Origin: Bacillus sp. FJAT-52991
GTDB lineage: Bacteria > Bacillota > Bacilli > Bacillales > Domibacillaceae
Length of the DNA: 64,000 nucleotides
Assembly (NCBI RefSeq): GCF_037201805.1
Contig: NZ_CP147404.1
Span: 3,516,501 to 3,580,500, forward strand
Direction of reading: 5' to 3'
Both the position numbers and the translations under genes were made by a program. Shown here piece after piece: positions 41,420 to 51,731 of this stretch; the stretch's first letter is position 1; each line of letters starts with the position of its first letter. The notes under the pieces were generated by a model. That model was not told where the DNA came from. It did not search any database and saw only the letters and a program-made list of their open reading frames with translations.

Positions 41420-42766
41420 ATGGACGATTTATTTATTGCTCGTTCTTTATTTGGAACAACGATGGCCTTCCATATCATCTTTGCCACGATTGGAGTAGGA
41501 TTGCCGTTCATGATTTTAACGGCCGAATTACTTTATCAAAAAACAAAAGATTTGGACTATGTGGTCATGGCGAAGCGCTGGACAAAAACATTTGCGGTGT
41601 TATTAGGGGTTGGGATTCCCACTGGTACCATTGCTGGTGTGCAATTATCGCTATTATGGCCAGGGTTTATGGAAGTGATTGGTCGGGTGATGCCGCTTCC
41701 TTTTCAAATTGAAATTTATGCTTTTTTTGTCGAAGCATTATTTATGTCCATTTATGTGTATGCCGCGGAACGAATTGCTCCGTGGATGAGAATTGTTAGT
41801 TTAGTCTTTGTCGCTTTAGGAGCGTTGGCATCCGCTGTGTTAATCACCAATGTTCACGCTTTTCAAGGAACACCCGCCGGTTTCCGTTATGAGAATGGAA
41901 AATTTGTTGATATTGATCCTTGGGCTGCCTTCTTTAATCCCAGCTTTTTTGTCACAGCAGGTCACGTTGCCTTATCCGCTTATGTGGTCGGCGCATTTGT
42001 TGTTGCGTCTGTCGCTGCCTATAAAATGATGAAAAATAAACGTGAATCGAAAGTGTATCTTTTTCACCAAAAAGCATTAATGATTAGCTTAGTTGTCGGA
42101 GGGATTTGCTCTTTTCTAACGGCAATCAACGGGCATGAATCCGCTCAATATTTACATGAATATCAACCGGAAAAGCTAGCGGCAGCGGAAGGCTTATTTG
42201 ATACTCAATCGCACGCTCCTTTAGCTATTGGAGGAGTCACAGATCGTGACACACAATCGGTGAAAGGAGCCATTGAAATTCCATGGTTGCTTAGCTTTCT
42301 AGCAGGTAATAGCTTTGACACCGTCGTCGTCGGCTTGAACGACTTTCCTGAAGAATATTGGCCACCCCTTTTTATCCATACGTTATTTAATGTGATGGTG
42401 GGCATTGGCTCTCTCCTTATTTTTTTAGCATTCGTTGGACTCATATGGAAAAAGCTAAGCAAGAAAGAGCATTTTCCAAAAGCTTTGCTGTGGATATACG
42501 TATTGAGTGGTCCACTTGCTATCATTGCCATCGAATGCGGCTGGATTTTCGCTTGTACTGGGAGACAACCTTGGGTGATTTATCATGTATTACAAACGGC
42601 TGATTCAGTAACATCAGCCCCTAATTTAATGATTCTCTTTATTTTATTCTTGATCGTATATGTAATTTTAGGTGTCGCCGTCGTGGCCGTACTTCTATAC
42701 TTTTTTAGAAAAAATACGGAGTTAGATGATTTAAAAAAAGCAGAAGAAACGTACATAGTGAGTTAA
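41420..42766 (+). CDS. ythA: cytochrome bd-type quinol oxidase subunit I (YthA-like)
   Basis: 448 residues. Heme ligands are His18 (TMAFHII), a further His in the mid region (TAGHVALSAY) and a methionine in the second half. Binds hemes of the bd centre and oxidises quinol. The last third (GRQPWVIYHVLQTAD) is the bd-subunit I signature. The quinol loop is shorter than in the cydA elsewhere in this window. First gene of a two-gene operon with the subunit II gene 25 nt downstream. Closest to YthA of B. subtilis, part of a second, alternative bd oxidase. RBS AGAAAGGA. Confidence 0.92.
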   Translation: MDDLFIARSLFGTTMAFHIIFATIGVGLPFMILTAELLYQKTKDLDYVVMAKRWTKTFAVLLGVGIPTGTIAGVQLSLLWPGFMEVIGRVMPLPFQIEIYAFFVEALFMSIYVYAAERIAPWMRIVSLVFVALGALASAVLITNVHAFQGTPAGFRYENGKFVDIDPWAAFFNPSFFVTAGHVALSAYVVGAFVVASVAAYKMMKNKRESKVYLFHQKALMISLVVGGICSFLTAINGHESAQYLHEYQPEKLAAAEGLFDTQSHAPLAIGGVTDRDTQSVKGAIEIPWLLSFLAGNSFDTVVVGLNDFPEEYWPPLFIHTLFNVMVGIGSLLIFLAFVGLIWKKLSKKEHFPKALLWIYVLSGPLAIIAIECGWIFACTGRQPWVIYHVLQTADSVTSAPNLMILFILFLIVYVILGVAVVAVLLYFFRKNTELDDLKKAEETYIVS

Positions 42767-42791
42767 TTTCAATCGATAGGAGAGAATGCCA

Positions 42792-43829
42792 ATGACTGAT
42801 GCGTTGATCGCAATTACCGTTCTTTGGGGATTTGTCTTTATTTACTCTGTCATGGCCACGATGGATTTTGGAGCCGGCTTTTGGTCGATGATTTATATTA
42901 ACCGAAAACAAACGAGGGCTACCAATGTCGCTAATCGGTACTTATCCCCTACATGGGAAGTGACCAATACATTTATTGTTGCTTTAGTCGTCGCCGTTTA
43001 TAGCCTGTTTCCTACCGCTGCTTATGTGTTAGGCACGATCCTGCTCATTCCGGGAAGTATTATTTTGCTGTTGCTGGCAATTAGAAGCGGCTTTCTCGTG
43101 TTTTCAAATATCGCCACTGACTATCAAAAGCCATTAACGTATGTGTCAGGTATCACAGGCATTTTCATTCCCGGACTGTTAATTAGTGTCTTGCCGATTA
43201 CTCATGGGGCATTTATCGATGATCAAAATGGTACGCCCATCTTAAATTTGCAAAAGCTGTTTACGAGCCCGAATGAATATGCCTTTATTGGCTTTGCGAT
43301 CAGCAGTACGCTCTTTCTCTCTTCTTTATTATTGGCGGATTACTCCAAAGCTTCTCAGGAAAAAGAAGCGTATGAAACGTACCTGCGTGATGCCCGCATT
43401 CTTGGGCCGATTTCATTAGGGATGGCTTTTCTGATTATGAGGACCTTACAATTAGAAGCTCCTTGGCTCTACGAACGAATGATGGATGATCTTCCTTTGC
43501 TATTTCTTTCTATCGGCTTCTTTTTCATTGGAGGCATCGGTCTTTTTTTGCCCTCTCTTCAAGATAAAAACGTTCGTGGGATGCCAAGGCTAGCCGTCGT
43601 TGCCGTAGCTATTCAATACTTGATTGCTAGCTATGTATACGGAAAAGCTCACTTGCCCTATATTGTTTATCCCGATGTGACAATTGAATCAGCTTTTACC
43701 GATCCGAATTCGTTTAGGGCCGTGTTCGTAACGTATATTGTGGGGTTTGCTATCCTATTTCCCGGCTTCTTTTACTTTTGGCGCTTATTTATGAATGATA
43801 AAAAATATTTACAACAAAAAAGCCGGTGA
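42792..43829 (+). CDS. ythB: cytochrome bd-type quinol oxidase subunit II (YthB-like)
   Basis: 345 residues, about eight to nine membrane helices. N-terminal family motif MATMDFGAGFW and GRSG-like RSGFLVF. Structural partner of YthA, completing the oxygen-reducing complex without a proton pump. ATG 42792 is preferred over 42786 for RBS spacing (AGGAG 9 nt away). Forms an operon with ythA and ends in a strong terminator. The window also has cydABCD, so two bd oxidases lie about 15 kb apart. Confidence 0.92.
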   Translation: MTDALIAITVLWGFVFIYSVMATMDFGAGFWSMIYINRKQTRATNVANRYLSPTWEVTNTFIVALVVAVYSLFPTAAYVLGTILLIPGSIILLLLAIRSGFLVFSNIATDYQKPLTYVSGITGIFIPGLLISVLPITHGAFIDDQNGTPILNLQKLFTSPNEYAFIGFAISSTLFLSSLLLADYSKASQEKEAYETYLRDARILGPISLGMAFLIMRTLQLEAPWLYERMMDDLPLLFLSIGFFFIGGIGLFLPSLQDKNVRGMPRLAVVAVAIQYLIASYVYGKAHLPYIVYPDVTIESAFTDPNSFRAVFVTYIVGFAILFPGFFYFWRLFMNDKKYLQQKSR

Positions 43830-43843
43830 ACGCCGGCTTTTTT
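43816..43843 (+). terminator. intrinsic terminator of ythAB
   Basis: AGCCGG (43821-43826) pairs with CCGGCT (43833-43838), with A5 before and T6 after. Confidence 0.88.
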
Positions 43844-43914
43844 GTTACTCTTGGCACTTCACAAGATTTTCCTATACAATTTAATAAAAAACTTAAAATT
43901 GTGTGGTGAATCTG

Positions 43915-44610
43915 TTGTTTAAATTATTGTTAATTGAAGATGACGCTTCTTTATTTCATGAAATAAAAGATCGCTTAGAACAATGGTCTTATGATGTATA
44001 CGGGATTGCTGATTTCAATCAAGTACTGCAAGAGTTCACAGCGATTAAACCAGATTTAGTCATCGTTGATATTCAATTGCCGAAATTTGATGGCTTTCAT
44101 TGGTGTCGATTGATCCGCTCTCACTCCAATGTACCGATTATTTTCTTATCTTCTCGTGACCATCCGACCGATATGGTAATGTCGATGCAGCTCGGGGCCG
44201 ATGACTTTATCCAAAAGCCGTTTTATTTTGATGTGCTCGTGGCTAAAATCCAAGCAATTCTTCGCCGCGTATATAATTACAATACCGAACCGATTGAGCT
44301 AAAAACATGGTGTGGGGCGACGATCGATTATGAGAAAAACATCGTCATCAATCAAGACAGCTCGATTGAACTAACAAAAAATGAAATCTTTATATTAAAG
44401 CAGCTCATTGAACAGAAAAATAAAATTGTCAGCCGAGAAGAATTGATCAATAGCTTATGGGACGATCAGCGCTTTGTCAGCGATAATACGTTAACGGTCA
44501 ATGTGAATCGTTTGCGAAAAAAACTTGATGAACTCGGTCTAGGAAACTATATCGTGACAAAAGTCGGCCAAGGATATATGGCGGAGGAAGAGGACTCTTT
44601 CCATGATTAA
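43915..44610 (+). CDS. bceR: OmpR-family response regulator BceR
   Basis: 231 residues. Receiver domain with acidic pocket (EDD near 8-10), phosphorylated Asp52 (VIVDIQLPK) and Lys in IQKPF, then a winged HTH (SREELINSLWDD, NTLTVNVNRLRKK). Start TTG 43915 gives MFKLLLIEDD, identical in style and length to BceR; the longer frame uses GTG 43903, which instead looks like the RBS (GTGGTGA). Activates the ABC transporter genes downstream through the dyad at 45601-45622. Overlaps bceS by 8 nt. Confidence 0.92.
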   Translation: MFKLLLIEDDASLFHEIKDRLEQWSYDVYGIADFNQVLQEFTAIKPDLVIVDIQLPKFDGFHWCRLIRSHSNVPIIFLSSRDHPTDMVMSMQLGADDFIQKPFYFDVLVAKIQAILRRVYNYNTEPIELKTWCGATIDYEKNIVINQDSSIELTKNEIFILKQLIEQKNKIVSREELINSLWDDQRFVSDNTLTVNVNRLRKKLDELGLGNYIVTKVGQGYMAEEEDSFHD

Positions 44611-45607
44611 AACATACATACGTGAGCGCCTCAGCTGGATCGTTCTATTTGTATTTTTACAATTACTGATTATTCTTATGACGTTTATCGATCCATCTAT
44701 TCCTATTGAGTCAGCCCTTTATATCGTATTTTTATTTATGCTTGTTTTTTCGATCTTTTTAACCATTCGTTACCATAAAGAAACAAAATTTTATCAAAGC
44801 TTACAAGAACGTGATCATGACCTTGATATTACTAATCTTCCTCTGCCGGAAAGTCCGTTTGAACAAATCATCACAGCGAGCATGACCCAGCAAACACAGC
44901 GGCTCAGGCAGCAAGCAACCGAAAACCGGCTGCTGCTTGAGCAAGAAAAGGATGAGCTATTAGCTTGGATTCATGAAGTGAAAACTCCATTAACCGCCAT
45001 GCATTTAATCATTGATCGCTTACAAGATGACAAGTTGAAAGCCGATATGAGGTATGAATGGCTGCGAATTCACCTCTTACTAGACCAGCAGCTTCATCAA
45101 AAACGGATTCCTTTTATGGAAAATGATTTATATATTGAGCAAGTGAATTTAGAGGAGACCCTCTTTCAAGAGATTAAAACATTGCGCTCATGGTGTATGC
45201 AAAAGCGGATCGGATTTGATGTCGATTTAAGCGAGACCACTGTTTTAAGCGATGTAAAATGGCTTGCCTTTATCATCCGACAACTGCTCACAAATGCTGT
45301 TAAATATAGTGAAGCAGCCGATATTATCATTGAAAGCTATGTAGAAAATGAGCAAACAGTCCTTCAAGTGCAAGATCTCGGACGCGGTATTGATCCAAAG
45401 GACATATCCCGCATTTTTGAAAAAGGCTTCACCTCTACAACTGAGCATCACGACCATGCAGCAACAGGAATGGGATTGTATTTAACGAAAAAAATCGCAG
45501 AACGTTTACTCATCGACATCGCTGTACAATCGGAACTTGAAGCAGGGACAACATTTACACTTACCTTTCCTAAAAGAAACAACTTCGTCCGCATATCAAG
45601 CATGTGA
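44603..45607 (+). CDS. bceS: intramembrane-sensing histidine kinase BceS
   Basis: 334 residues. Two membrane helices (13-29, 36-56) with almost no extracellular loop, as in BceS-type kinases that sense through their ABC transporter. DHp His124 ([13 protein letters not shown]), N box NAVKYS, G1 DLGRGI, G2 [10 protein letters not shown]. The stop codon TGA is embedded in the BceR operator. Overlaps bceR by 8 nt. Senses bacitracin-type peptides by flux through BceAB (family knowledge). Confidence 0.93.
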   Translation: MIKTYIRERLSWIVLFVFLQLLIILMTFIDPSIPIESALYIVFLFMLVFSIFLTIRYHKETKFYQSLQERDHDLDITNLPLPESPFEQIITASMTQQTQRLRQQATENRLLLEQEKDELLAWIHEVKTPLTAMHLIIDRLQDDKLKADMRYEWLRIHLLLDQQLHQKRIPFMENDLYIEQVNLEETLFQEIKTLRSWCMQKRIGFDVDLSETTVLSDVKWLAFIIRQLLTNAVKYSEAADIIIESYVENEQTVLQVQDLGRGIDPKDISRIFEKGFTSTTEHHDHAATGMGLYLTKKIAERLLIDIAVQSELEAGTTFTLTFPKRNNFVRISSM

Positions 45608-45622
45608 CAAAAATGTCACATG
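45601..45622. promoter_or_regulatory. BceR operator
   Basis: A perfect dyad CATGTGACA-AAAA-TGTCACATG, of the TGTGACA/TGTCACA type bound by BceR-like regulators. It covers the bceS stop codon. A TATAAT -10 (45672-45677) lies 50 bp further on, with no good -35, as expected for an activated promoter. Confidence 0.82.
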
Positions 45623-45723
45623 CTTTCCCTTTTTGTTCGACCATTCGAAGGAGAAACCTACTCGATCCTTTTATAATAAAGAAGAACATAATCAATGAAT
45701 CTTTCAAAAGGGAGCTTGTTCAT

Positions 45724-46485
45724 ATGACGATTTTAGAAGCAACAAAAATTCATAAAAGTTATGGAAATAAATTCAATAAGCAAGAAGTATTAAAGGGAAT
45801 TGATTTAAACATTGAAAAAGGGGAATTCGTCAGCATCATGGGTCCTTCCGGTTCAGGGAAAACAACTTTGCTGAACGTACTCTCCTCCATCGACCAAGTA
45901 AGCATGGGCAATATTAAAATTAACGGAAAGGAAATGACTAACCTAAAGGAAAAACAATTAGCGGAATTCCGTAAGCACCATTTAGGCTTTATTTTTCAAG
46001 ATTATAACTTACTGGACACATTGACCGTTAAAGAAAATATTCTTCTGCCATTGTCGATTACGAAAATATCGAAACAAGAAGCGGAGCAGAGATTTCAAGC
46101 ACTAGCGATGGAATTAGGCATTCAAGAACTAAAAGATAAATACCCAAGTGAAATTTCCGGCGGTCAAAAGCAACGGACATCAGCTGCGCGAGCATTCATT
46201 CATCATCCAAGCATTATTTTCGCTGATGAACCGACTGGCGCCCTTGATTCAAAATCCGCTTCTGATTTATTAAATAAACTAAGTGAACTAAATCAAAAAC
46301 GACAAGCTACGATCATTATGGTTACACATGATCCTGTCGCGGCCAGCTATTGCAGCCGAGTTATTTTTATTAAAGATGGCCAAATCTACACTCAGTTAAA
46401 TAAAGGAAATGAAGATCGACAAATGTTTTTCCAAGGCATTATGAAAACACAAGGTGTGCTAGGCGGGGTGCAACATGAGCATTAA
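45724..46485 (+). CDS. bceA: bacitracin-type ABC transporter ATP-binding protein BceA
   Basis: 253 residues. Walker [10 protein letters not shown] (40-48), signature SGGQKQR, Walker [13 protein letters not shown], switch His in VTHDP. ATG 45724 is preferred; the longer frame (from 45604) would overlap the operator and promoter. Length equals BceA. With BceB it removes bacitracin-like peptides from their lipid target and signals to BceS. Overlaps bceB by 11 nt. Confidence 0.93.
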   Translation: MTILEATKIHKSYGNKFNKQEVLKGIDLNIEKGEFVSIMGPSGSGKTTLLNVLSSIDQVSMGNIKINGKEMTNLKEKQLAEFRKHHLGFIFQDYNLLDTLTVKENILLPLSITKISKQEAEQRFQALAMELGIQELKDKYPSEISGGQKQRTSAARAFIHHPSIIFADEPTGALDSKSASDLLNKLSELNQKRQATIIMVTHDPVAASYCSRVIFIKDGQIYTQLNKGNEDRQMFFQGIMKTQGVLGGVQHEH

Positions 46486-48421
46486 TCAACTCATCCTCCG
46501 AAACTTGAAAAAGAATATAAAGAATTACTATCTTTATATATTTGCTTTAGTGTTTAGTGTGGCGCTTTATTTCGCCTTTGTTACTTTGCAATACGATCCA
46601 GCGATGAATGAAGTAGAAGGGTCCATTAAAGGAGCCGCTGCCATTCGAACAACGTCGATTTTACTTGTTGTGATCGTTTGGATTTTCCTTCTATATGCGA
46701 ACAAAATTTTTATGAAACGACGAAGTAAAGAGATTGGCTTATTTCAATTGATTGGACTGACGAAAAATGAAATCTTTCGCCTTCTAAGCATCGAGAACTT
46801 TATCCTTTATTTCAGTTCACTAATAATTGGAACCTTTGGAGGGTTCTCTATTTCTAAGCTAGTGATGATGATTTTATTTAACATACTAGGAATTGAAGAA
46901 GTAGCTACCTTGAATTTTTCGATGCAGGCATTTATTCAAACATTAATCGTGTTTACGGCCATCTATCTCTTCATTTTATTAACCAATTACATCTTTATTA
47001 AAAAACAAACCATTTTGTCATTGTTTAAAGTTACATCAACAACAGAAGGTAAAGTGAAGAAGATATCGATATTTGAAATCATTCTTGGGATCACAGGAAT
47101 CGTTTCCATCGCAGTCGGCTACTATACTTCATCAAGATTATTCTTCGGTGACTATACCACGATGCAAGAACTATTCCTTGCTATGACCTTTATTCTCACA
47201 ACGGTGATTGTCGGAACATATCTTTTCTACAGAGGATCGGTCCGTTTCATTGGGAATATCATTAGAAAAAAGAAAGACGGCCACTTAAATATTAATGATG
47301 TATTATCACTGTCATCGATTATGTTTCGCATGAAATCGAATGCCATGTTATTAACGATTATTACAACTGTATCGGCCCTTGCTATTGGTTTATTATCGTT
47401 AAGCTATATTTCTTATTACTCCGCTGAAAAAACAGGGAAAAACTATGTACCTCATGACTTTTCAATGACAAACGAACAACAGGCCAAACAATTGACAAAA
47501 GAATTCGAGGCTCAAGGTATTTCATATAGCGAACAAAAAATAGAGGTCCTTCAAGTTGAAGTGGATCTGAAACAAATACTAGATACAGAGGAAGACAGCC
47601 CAAGCTTGCCTTCTGAAACGATGCCATTTCCTGTCATTAGTGACGAAGTGATAAAAGACATGGACCTCTCCGCAGACGAAGCGATGTTTTTCGGCTACGC
47701 AGACATGTTTAAAAAATTCATGCCGTTAAAGGAAACAGGACAGATAGGATTAAAAGGGAAAAGTAAGGTTCTGACACAGAAATATGTTGGATTAAGTAAA
47801 GAATTCATCGTTGCCTTTTATTTCACTGCTGGAGGGTTACCGACTTTAGTGGTGGATGACACCATTTTTGATCGCTTAAAGAAGGATCTTGATCCAGCTA
47901 TTCAAAAAGAGTCCTCTATCTATATTGGCATTAATATTAAAGATGAGACTAAGGTAGAGAAAGCAAATGAGATATTTAAACAGTTTCCTTTCAGCGAAGA
48001 ATTGGCCAATCACTCACAGCTAGAAATGATCACCCAACAGAAATCGAATATGGGACTCATTATGTTTATCGTTGGCTTCTTAGGACTCACTTTCTTGATC
48101 ACATCCGGCTGTATTCTATACTTTAAGCAAATGGATGAGAGCGAAGAAGAAAGAGACAGTTACACCATCCTAAGAAAGCTTGGCTACACACAAAGTGATT
48201 TACTAAAAGGAATCCAAATTAAACAGCTCTTTAACTTTGGAATTCCGTTAATCATCGGCCTGCTTCACAGCTACTTTGCCGTCCAATCTGGCTGGTTCCT
48301 ATTCGGTACTGAACTTTGGACACCAATGATCATCGTCATGGTCATCTACACCGGCCTATACTCCATCTTCGGCCTGCTATCCGTGCTTTACTACAAAAAA
48401 GTAATAAAAGAAGCACTTTGA
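46475..48421 (+). CDS. bceB: bacitracin-type ABC transporter permease BceB
   Basis: 648 residues with about ten membrane helices. A large extracellular domain of some 200 residues (about 310-530) between helices 7 and 8 is the family hallmark and determines peptide specificity. FtsX-like permease regions lie at both ends ([37 protein letters not shown]). Forms the sensory and resistance complex with BceA and BceS. Followed by the modular repeat, with no clear terminator of its own before 48719. Confidence 0.93.
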   Translation: MSINQLILRNLKKNIKNYYLYIFALVFSVALYFAFVTLQYDPAMNEVEGSIKGAAAIRTTSILLVVIVWIFLLYANKIFMKRRSKEIGLFQLIGLTKNEIFRLLSIENFILYFSSLIIGTFGGFSISKLVMMILFNILGIEEVATLNFSMQAFIQTLIVFTAIYLFILLTNYIFIKKQTILSLFKVTSTTEGKVKKISIFEIILGITGIVSIAVGYYTSSRLFFGDYTTMQELFLAMTFILTTVIVGTYLFYRGSVRFIGNIIRKKKDGHLNINDVLSLSSIMFRMKSNAMLLTIITTVSALAIGLLSLSYISYYSAEKTGKNYVPHDFSMTNEQQAKQLTKEFEAQGISYSEQKIEVLQVEVDLKQILDTEEDSPSLPSETMPFPVISDEVIKDMDLSADEAMFFGYADMFKKFMPLKETGQIGLKGKSKVLTQKYVGLSKEFIVAFYFTAGGLPTLVVDDTIFDRLKKDLDPAIQKESSIYIGINIKDETKVEKANEIFKQFPFSEELANHSQLEMITQQKSNMGLIMFIVGFLGLTFLITSGCILYFKQMDESEEERDSYTILRKLGYTQSDLLKGIQIKQLFNFGIPLIIGLLHSYFAVQSGWFLFGTELWTPMIIVMVIYTGLYSIFGLLSVLYYKKVIKEAL

Positions 48422-48423
48422 CA

Positions 48424-48720
48424 AACAAAAGCGGAAGGTGCTGTTCAGCGGCGTATGGACTGGATCGCTCCGCACGAGATAAAGGAAACACGATGAACGT
48501 CAGTGAATCGATGTTGACTTATCGTAAGAAGGAGAGAGGAAGTACAATAGCCGCTAGCGCCTGGAGCTGGACGACAACAAAAGCGGAGCCGACTGCCCTG
48601 GGCGACAAGCAGATGCCAGACCGGCAAAATGGCGTTCTTCAGCCATGAAGTCGGACTGGCATCTGACTCGAGCCCCAAGGAGGCAAAGCTAGACGATAAC
48701 AAAAGCGGAAGGTGCTGTCC
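48424..48720 (+). repeat. modular dispersed intergenic repeat (second locus)
   Basis: Module 1 (48424-about 48570: AAAAGCGGAAGGTGCTGTTC, GAGATAAAGGAAACACGATG, ATCGATGTTGACTTATCG) is followed by module 2 (about 48575-48700: AAAAGCGGAGCCGACTGCCC, GCGACAAGCAGATG). Then a third start AAAAGCGGAAGGTGCTGTCC is cut off by a hairpin. It is the same family as 18493-18760 but with modules in a different arrangement. Confidence 0.9.
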
Positions 48721-48748
48721 AGAAAGTCAATTTTCACTGACTTTCTGG
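48719..48748 (+). terminator. stem-loop, possible terminator of bceAB transcript
   Basis: CCAGAAAGTCA (48719-48729) pairs with TGACTTTCTGG (48738-48748) around ATTTTCAC. No T-run follows, so termination is uncertain. Confidence 0.5.
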
Positions 48749-48752
48749 ACAC

Positions 48753-48916
48753 TTCTTTGACCTTGCCAGCACTTTCTTCGACTTTCTGCTCGCTTCTTTG
48801 ACCTTGCCAGCACTTTCTTTGACTTTCTGCTCGCTTCTTTGACCTTGCCAGCACTTTCTTCGACTTTCTGCTCGCTTCTTTGACCTTGTCAGCACTTTCT
48901 TTGACTTTCTAGCTGT
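48753..48916. repeat. tandem array of a 41-bp unit, about four copies
   Basis: Units start at 48753, 48794, 48835 and 48876, each beginning TTCTTTGACCTTGCCAGCAC and ending GACTTTCTGCTCGC. They differ mainly by CTTCGAC/CTTTGAC and in the last degenerate unit. There are no unique spacers, so it is not CRISPR. Confidence 0.93.
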
Positions 48917-49081
48917 TTCTTATTCCCCTTACACCCAAAAAATAACAATTAATAGAAGGATTTATTCTATATAAATGAAGTAAAATAAATTTATGAAAAA
49001 TTTCTCAAAAAAATTTAGTGGAAAAACAAATCAAAATGTGTTATTTTTTATGTCGGTTTCTGAAATACTTTGCGAATCTGA

Positions 49082-50035
<954 letters not shown>

Positions 50036-50062
50036 TTCGATTCACGAAGAGGAGTCTTAACT

Positions 50063-51634
50063 ATGTTAGTAGAAACATTTGATCCATTTAATCATCTCGG
50101 CATCTCAGCATTAGTTGCTGCGGTGCCCATCATCTTGTTCCTTTTATGTTTAACGATCTTCAAAATGAAAGGACTAAATGCAGCACTACTTAATTTAGCT
50201 GTTACATTTGCTATTGTATTTTTCGTCTTTAAGTTACCAATGGGCGAATCCGTCGGCAGTGTGATCCAAGGTTTGATTCAAGGAATTTTCCCTATTGGAT
50301 ATATTATTGTTATGGCTGTTTGGTTATACAAAATCTCGGTGAAATCCGGGCAGTTTGACACTTTGCGTGGAAGCATTTCCAACATTACACAAGATCAGCG
50401 CCTTCAGCTTTTACTAATCGGCTTTTGCTTAAATGCCTTTCTTGAAGGAGCAGCTGGCTTTGGTGTGCCAATTGCCATCTGTGCTGTATTGTTAATTTCA
50501 TTAGGCTTTCAACCATTACAAGCAGCGATGCTTTGTTTAATTGCCAATGCCGCAGCCGGCGCGTTTGGAGCAATTGGTATCCCTGTAGGTATTATTGATA
50601 CATTCGGTTTAGAAGGGGTCACTTCAGCAGATGTATCTAAGATGAGTGCATTTACTTTACCACTTACAAACTTTGCGATTCCTTTCTTATTAATCTGGGT
50701 GCTAGATGGATTTAAAGGAATTAAAGAATTACTTCCAGCTCTTTTAGTGACATCAACGATTTATTCCGTTTCTCAAGCATTCATGACGGTTTTCGTTGGT
50801 CCAGAGCTAGCTGATATTATTCCAGCTTTAATCACAATGGGAGCCTTAACGGTATTTCTTAAAAAATGGAAACCGAAAAACATCTTTTTACTTAACGGAA
50901 AAGAAAGCAAGCTTGAGACATATTCTGCTGGCGAAATTGTCAAAGCATGGTCTCCATTCTTATTGTTAACGGTTTATGTATTAATTTGGAGCTCCGCTGC
51001 TTTTAAAAGCTTATTTGCTGAAGGTGGATTCCTTCACGACTCCATCATCCAATTTGTGATTCCAGGTTCTTCGATCAATATAAGTCTAGATTTGATCGGC
51101 GCAACAGGAACGGCCCTATTACTTGCTTGTTTAACAACGATTGCAACAACGAAAACAATCAATTTCGCAGAAGGGTTTGCACTTCTGAAACGAGCGATTG
51201 TTGAATTTTGGACTCCAATCATTATGATCTGTGCCATTATCGGTATCGCTAAACTGATGACTTATGGTGGATTAACAAATGCATTAGGAGAAGCTGTCGC
51301 AACGGCCGGAAACATCTTCCCGTTATTATCTCCAGTCTTAGGATGGATTGGCGTATTTATGACAGGATCTGTTGTTAACAACAACACATTGTTCGCCCCA
51401 ATTCAAGCAACAGCTGCTCATATCATTGGAACAAATCCAGCATTATTAGTGGCAGCGAACACAGCCGGGGGAGTAATGGCAAAACTTGTCTCTCCACAAT
51501 CCATTGCCATTGCTACAGCAGCAGTTGGCGCGACTGGACAAGAATCAACTTTAACAAAAATGGCTCTCAGATACAGCTTTGGGTTACTTGCCTTCGTATG
51601 TATTTGGACATTTATTTTATCGTTGTTTTTATAA
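50063..51634 (+). CDS. lctP: L-lactate permease
   Basis: 523-residue LctP-family transporter with about 13-14 helices. Family signatures are MKGLNAALLNLAVTF, FLEGAAGFGVPIAICAVLL and GSVVNNNTLFAPIQ. It moves lactate with protons, here probably exporting or reimporting the product of Ldh. RBS GAGGAG before ATG 50063. Pairing ldh-lctP mirrors B. subtilis. Ends in a terminator shared with cydD. Confidence 0.94.
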   Translation: MLVETFDPFNHLGISALVAAVPIILFLLCLTIFKMKGLNAALLNLAVTFAIVFFVFKLPMGESVGSVIQGLIQGIFPIGYIIVMAVWLYKISVKSGQFDTLRGSISNITQDQRLQLLLIGFCLNAFLEGAAGFGVPIAICAVLLISLGFQPLQAAMLCLIANAAAGAFGAIGIPVGIIDTFGLEGVTSADVSKMSAFTLPLTNFAIPFLLIWVLDGFKGIKELLPALLVTSTIYSVSQAFMTVFVGPELADIIPALITMGALTVFLKKWKPKNIFLLNGKESKLETYSAGEIVKAWSPFLLLTVYVLIWSSAAFKSLFAEGGFLHDSIIQFVIPGSSINISLDLIGATGTALLLACLTTIATTKTINFAEGFALLKRAIVEFWTPIIMICAIIGIAKLMTYGGLTNALGEAVATAGNIFPLLSPVLGWIGVFMTGSVVNNNTLFAPIQATAAHIIGTNPALLVAANTAGGVMAKLVSPQSIAIATAAVGATGQESTLTKMALRYSFGLLAFVCIWTFILSLFL

Positions 51635-51696
51635 CATAGCTCTAAAGGTCTGATGACCATATAGTATGATAAACAGTTTTTATATCAATCAAATGC

Positions 51697-51730
51697 AAAA
51701 CCTCCAGTCCGCTATGGGCTGGAGGTTTTT
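51697..51730. terminator. bidirectional terminator
   Basis: AAAACCTCCAG (51697-51707) pairs with CTGGAGGTTTTT (51719-51730), between convergent lctP and cydD. Confidence 0.9.
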
Positions 51731-51731
51731 C

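Noticed and set aside
45604..45723. 40-codon N-terminal extension of BceA
   Set aside because: It reads through the BceR operator and the -10 box; ATG 45724 gives the normal family start.
48316..48854. Three open frames over the repeats after bceB (48316-48648 +, 48445-48702 -, 48639-48854 -)
   Set aside because: They overlap the bceB end, the dispersed repeat or the tandem array; composition follows the repeats and no RBS or homologue is evident.
48753..48916. Possible CRISPR array
   Set aside because: The 41-bp units are directly adjacent with no unique spacers, and no cas genes are near.
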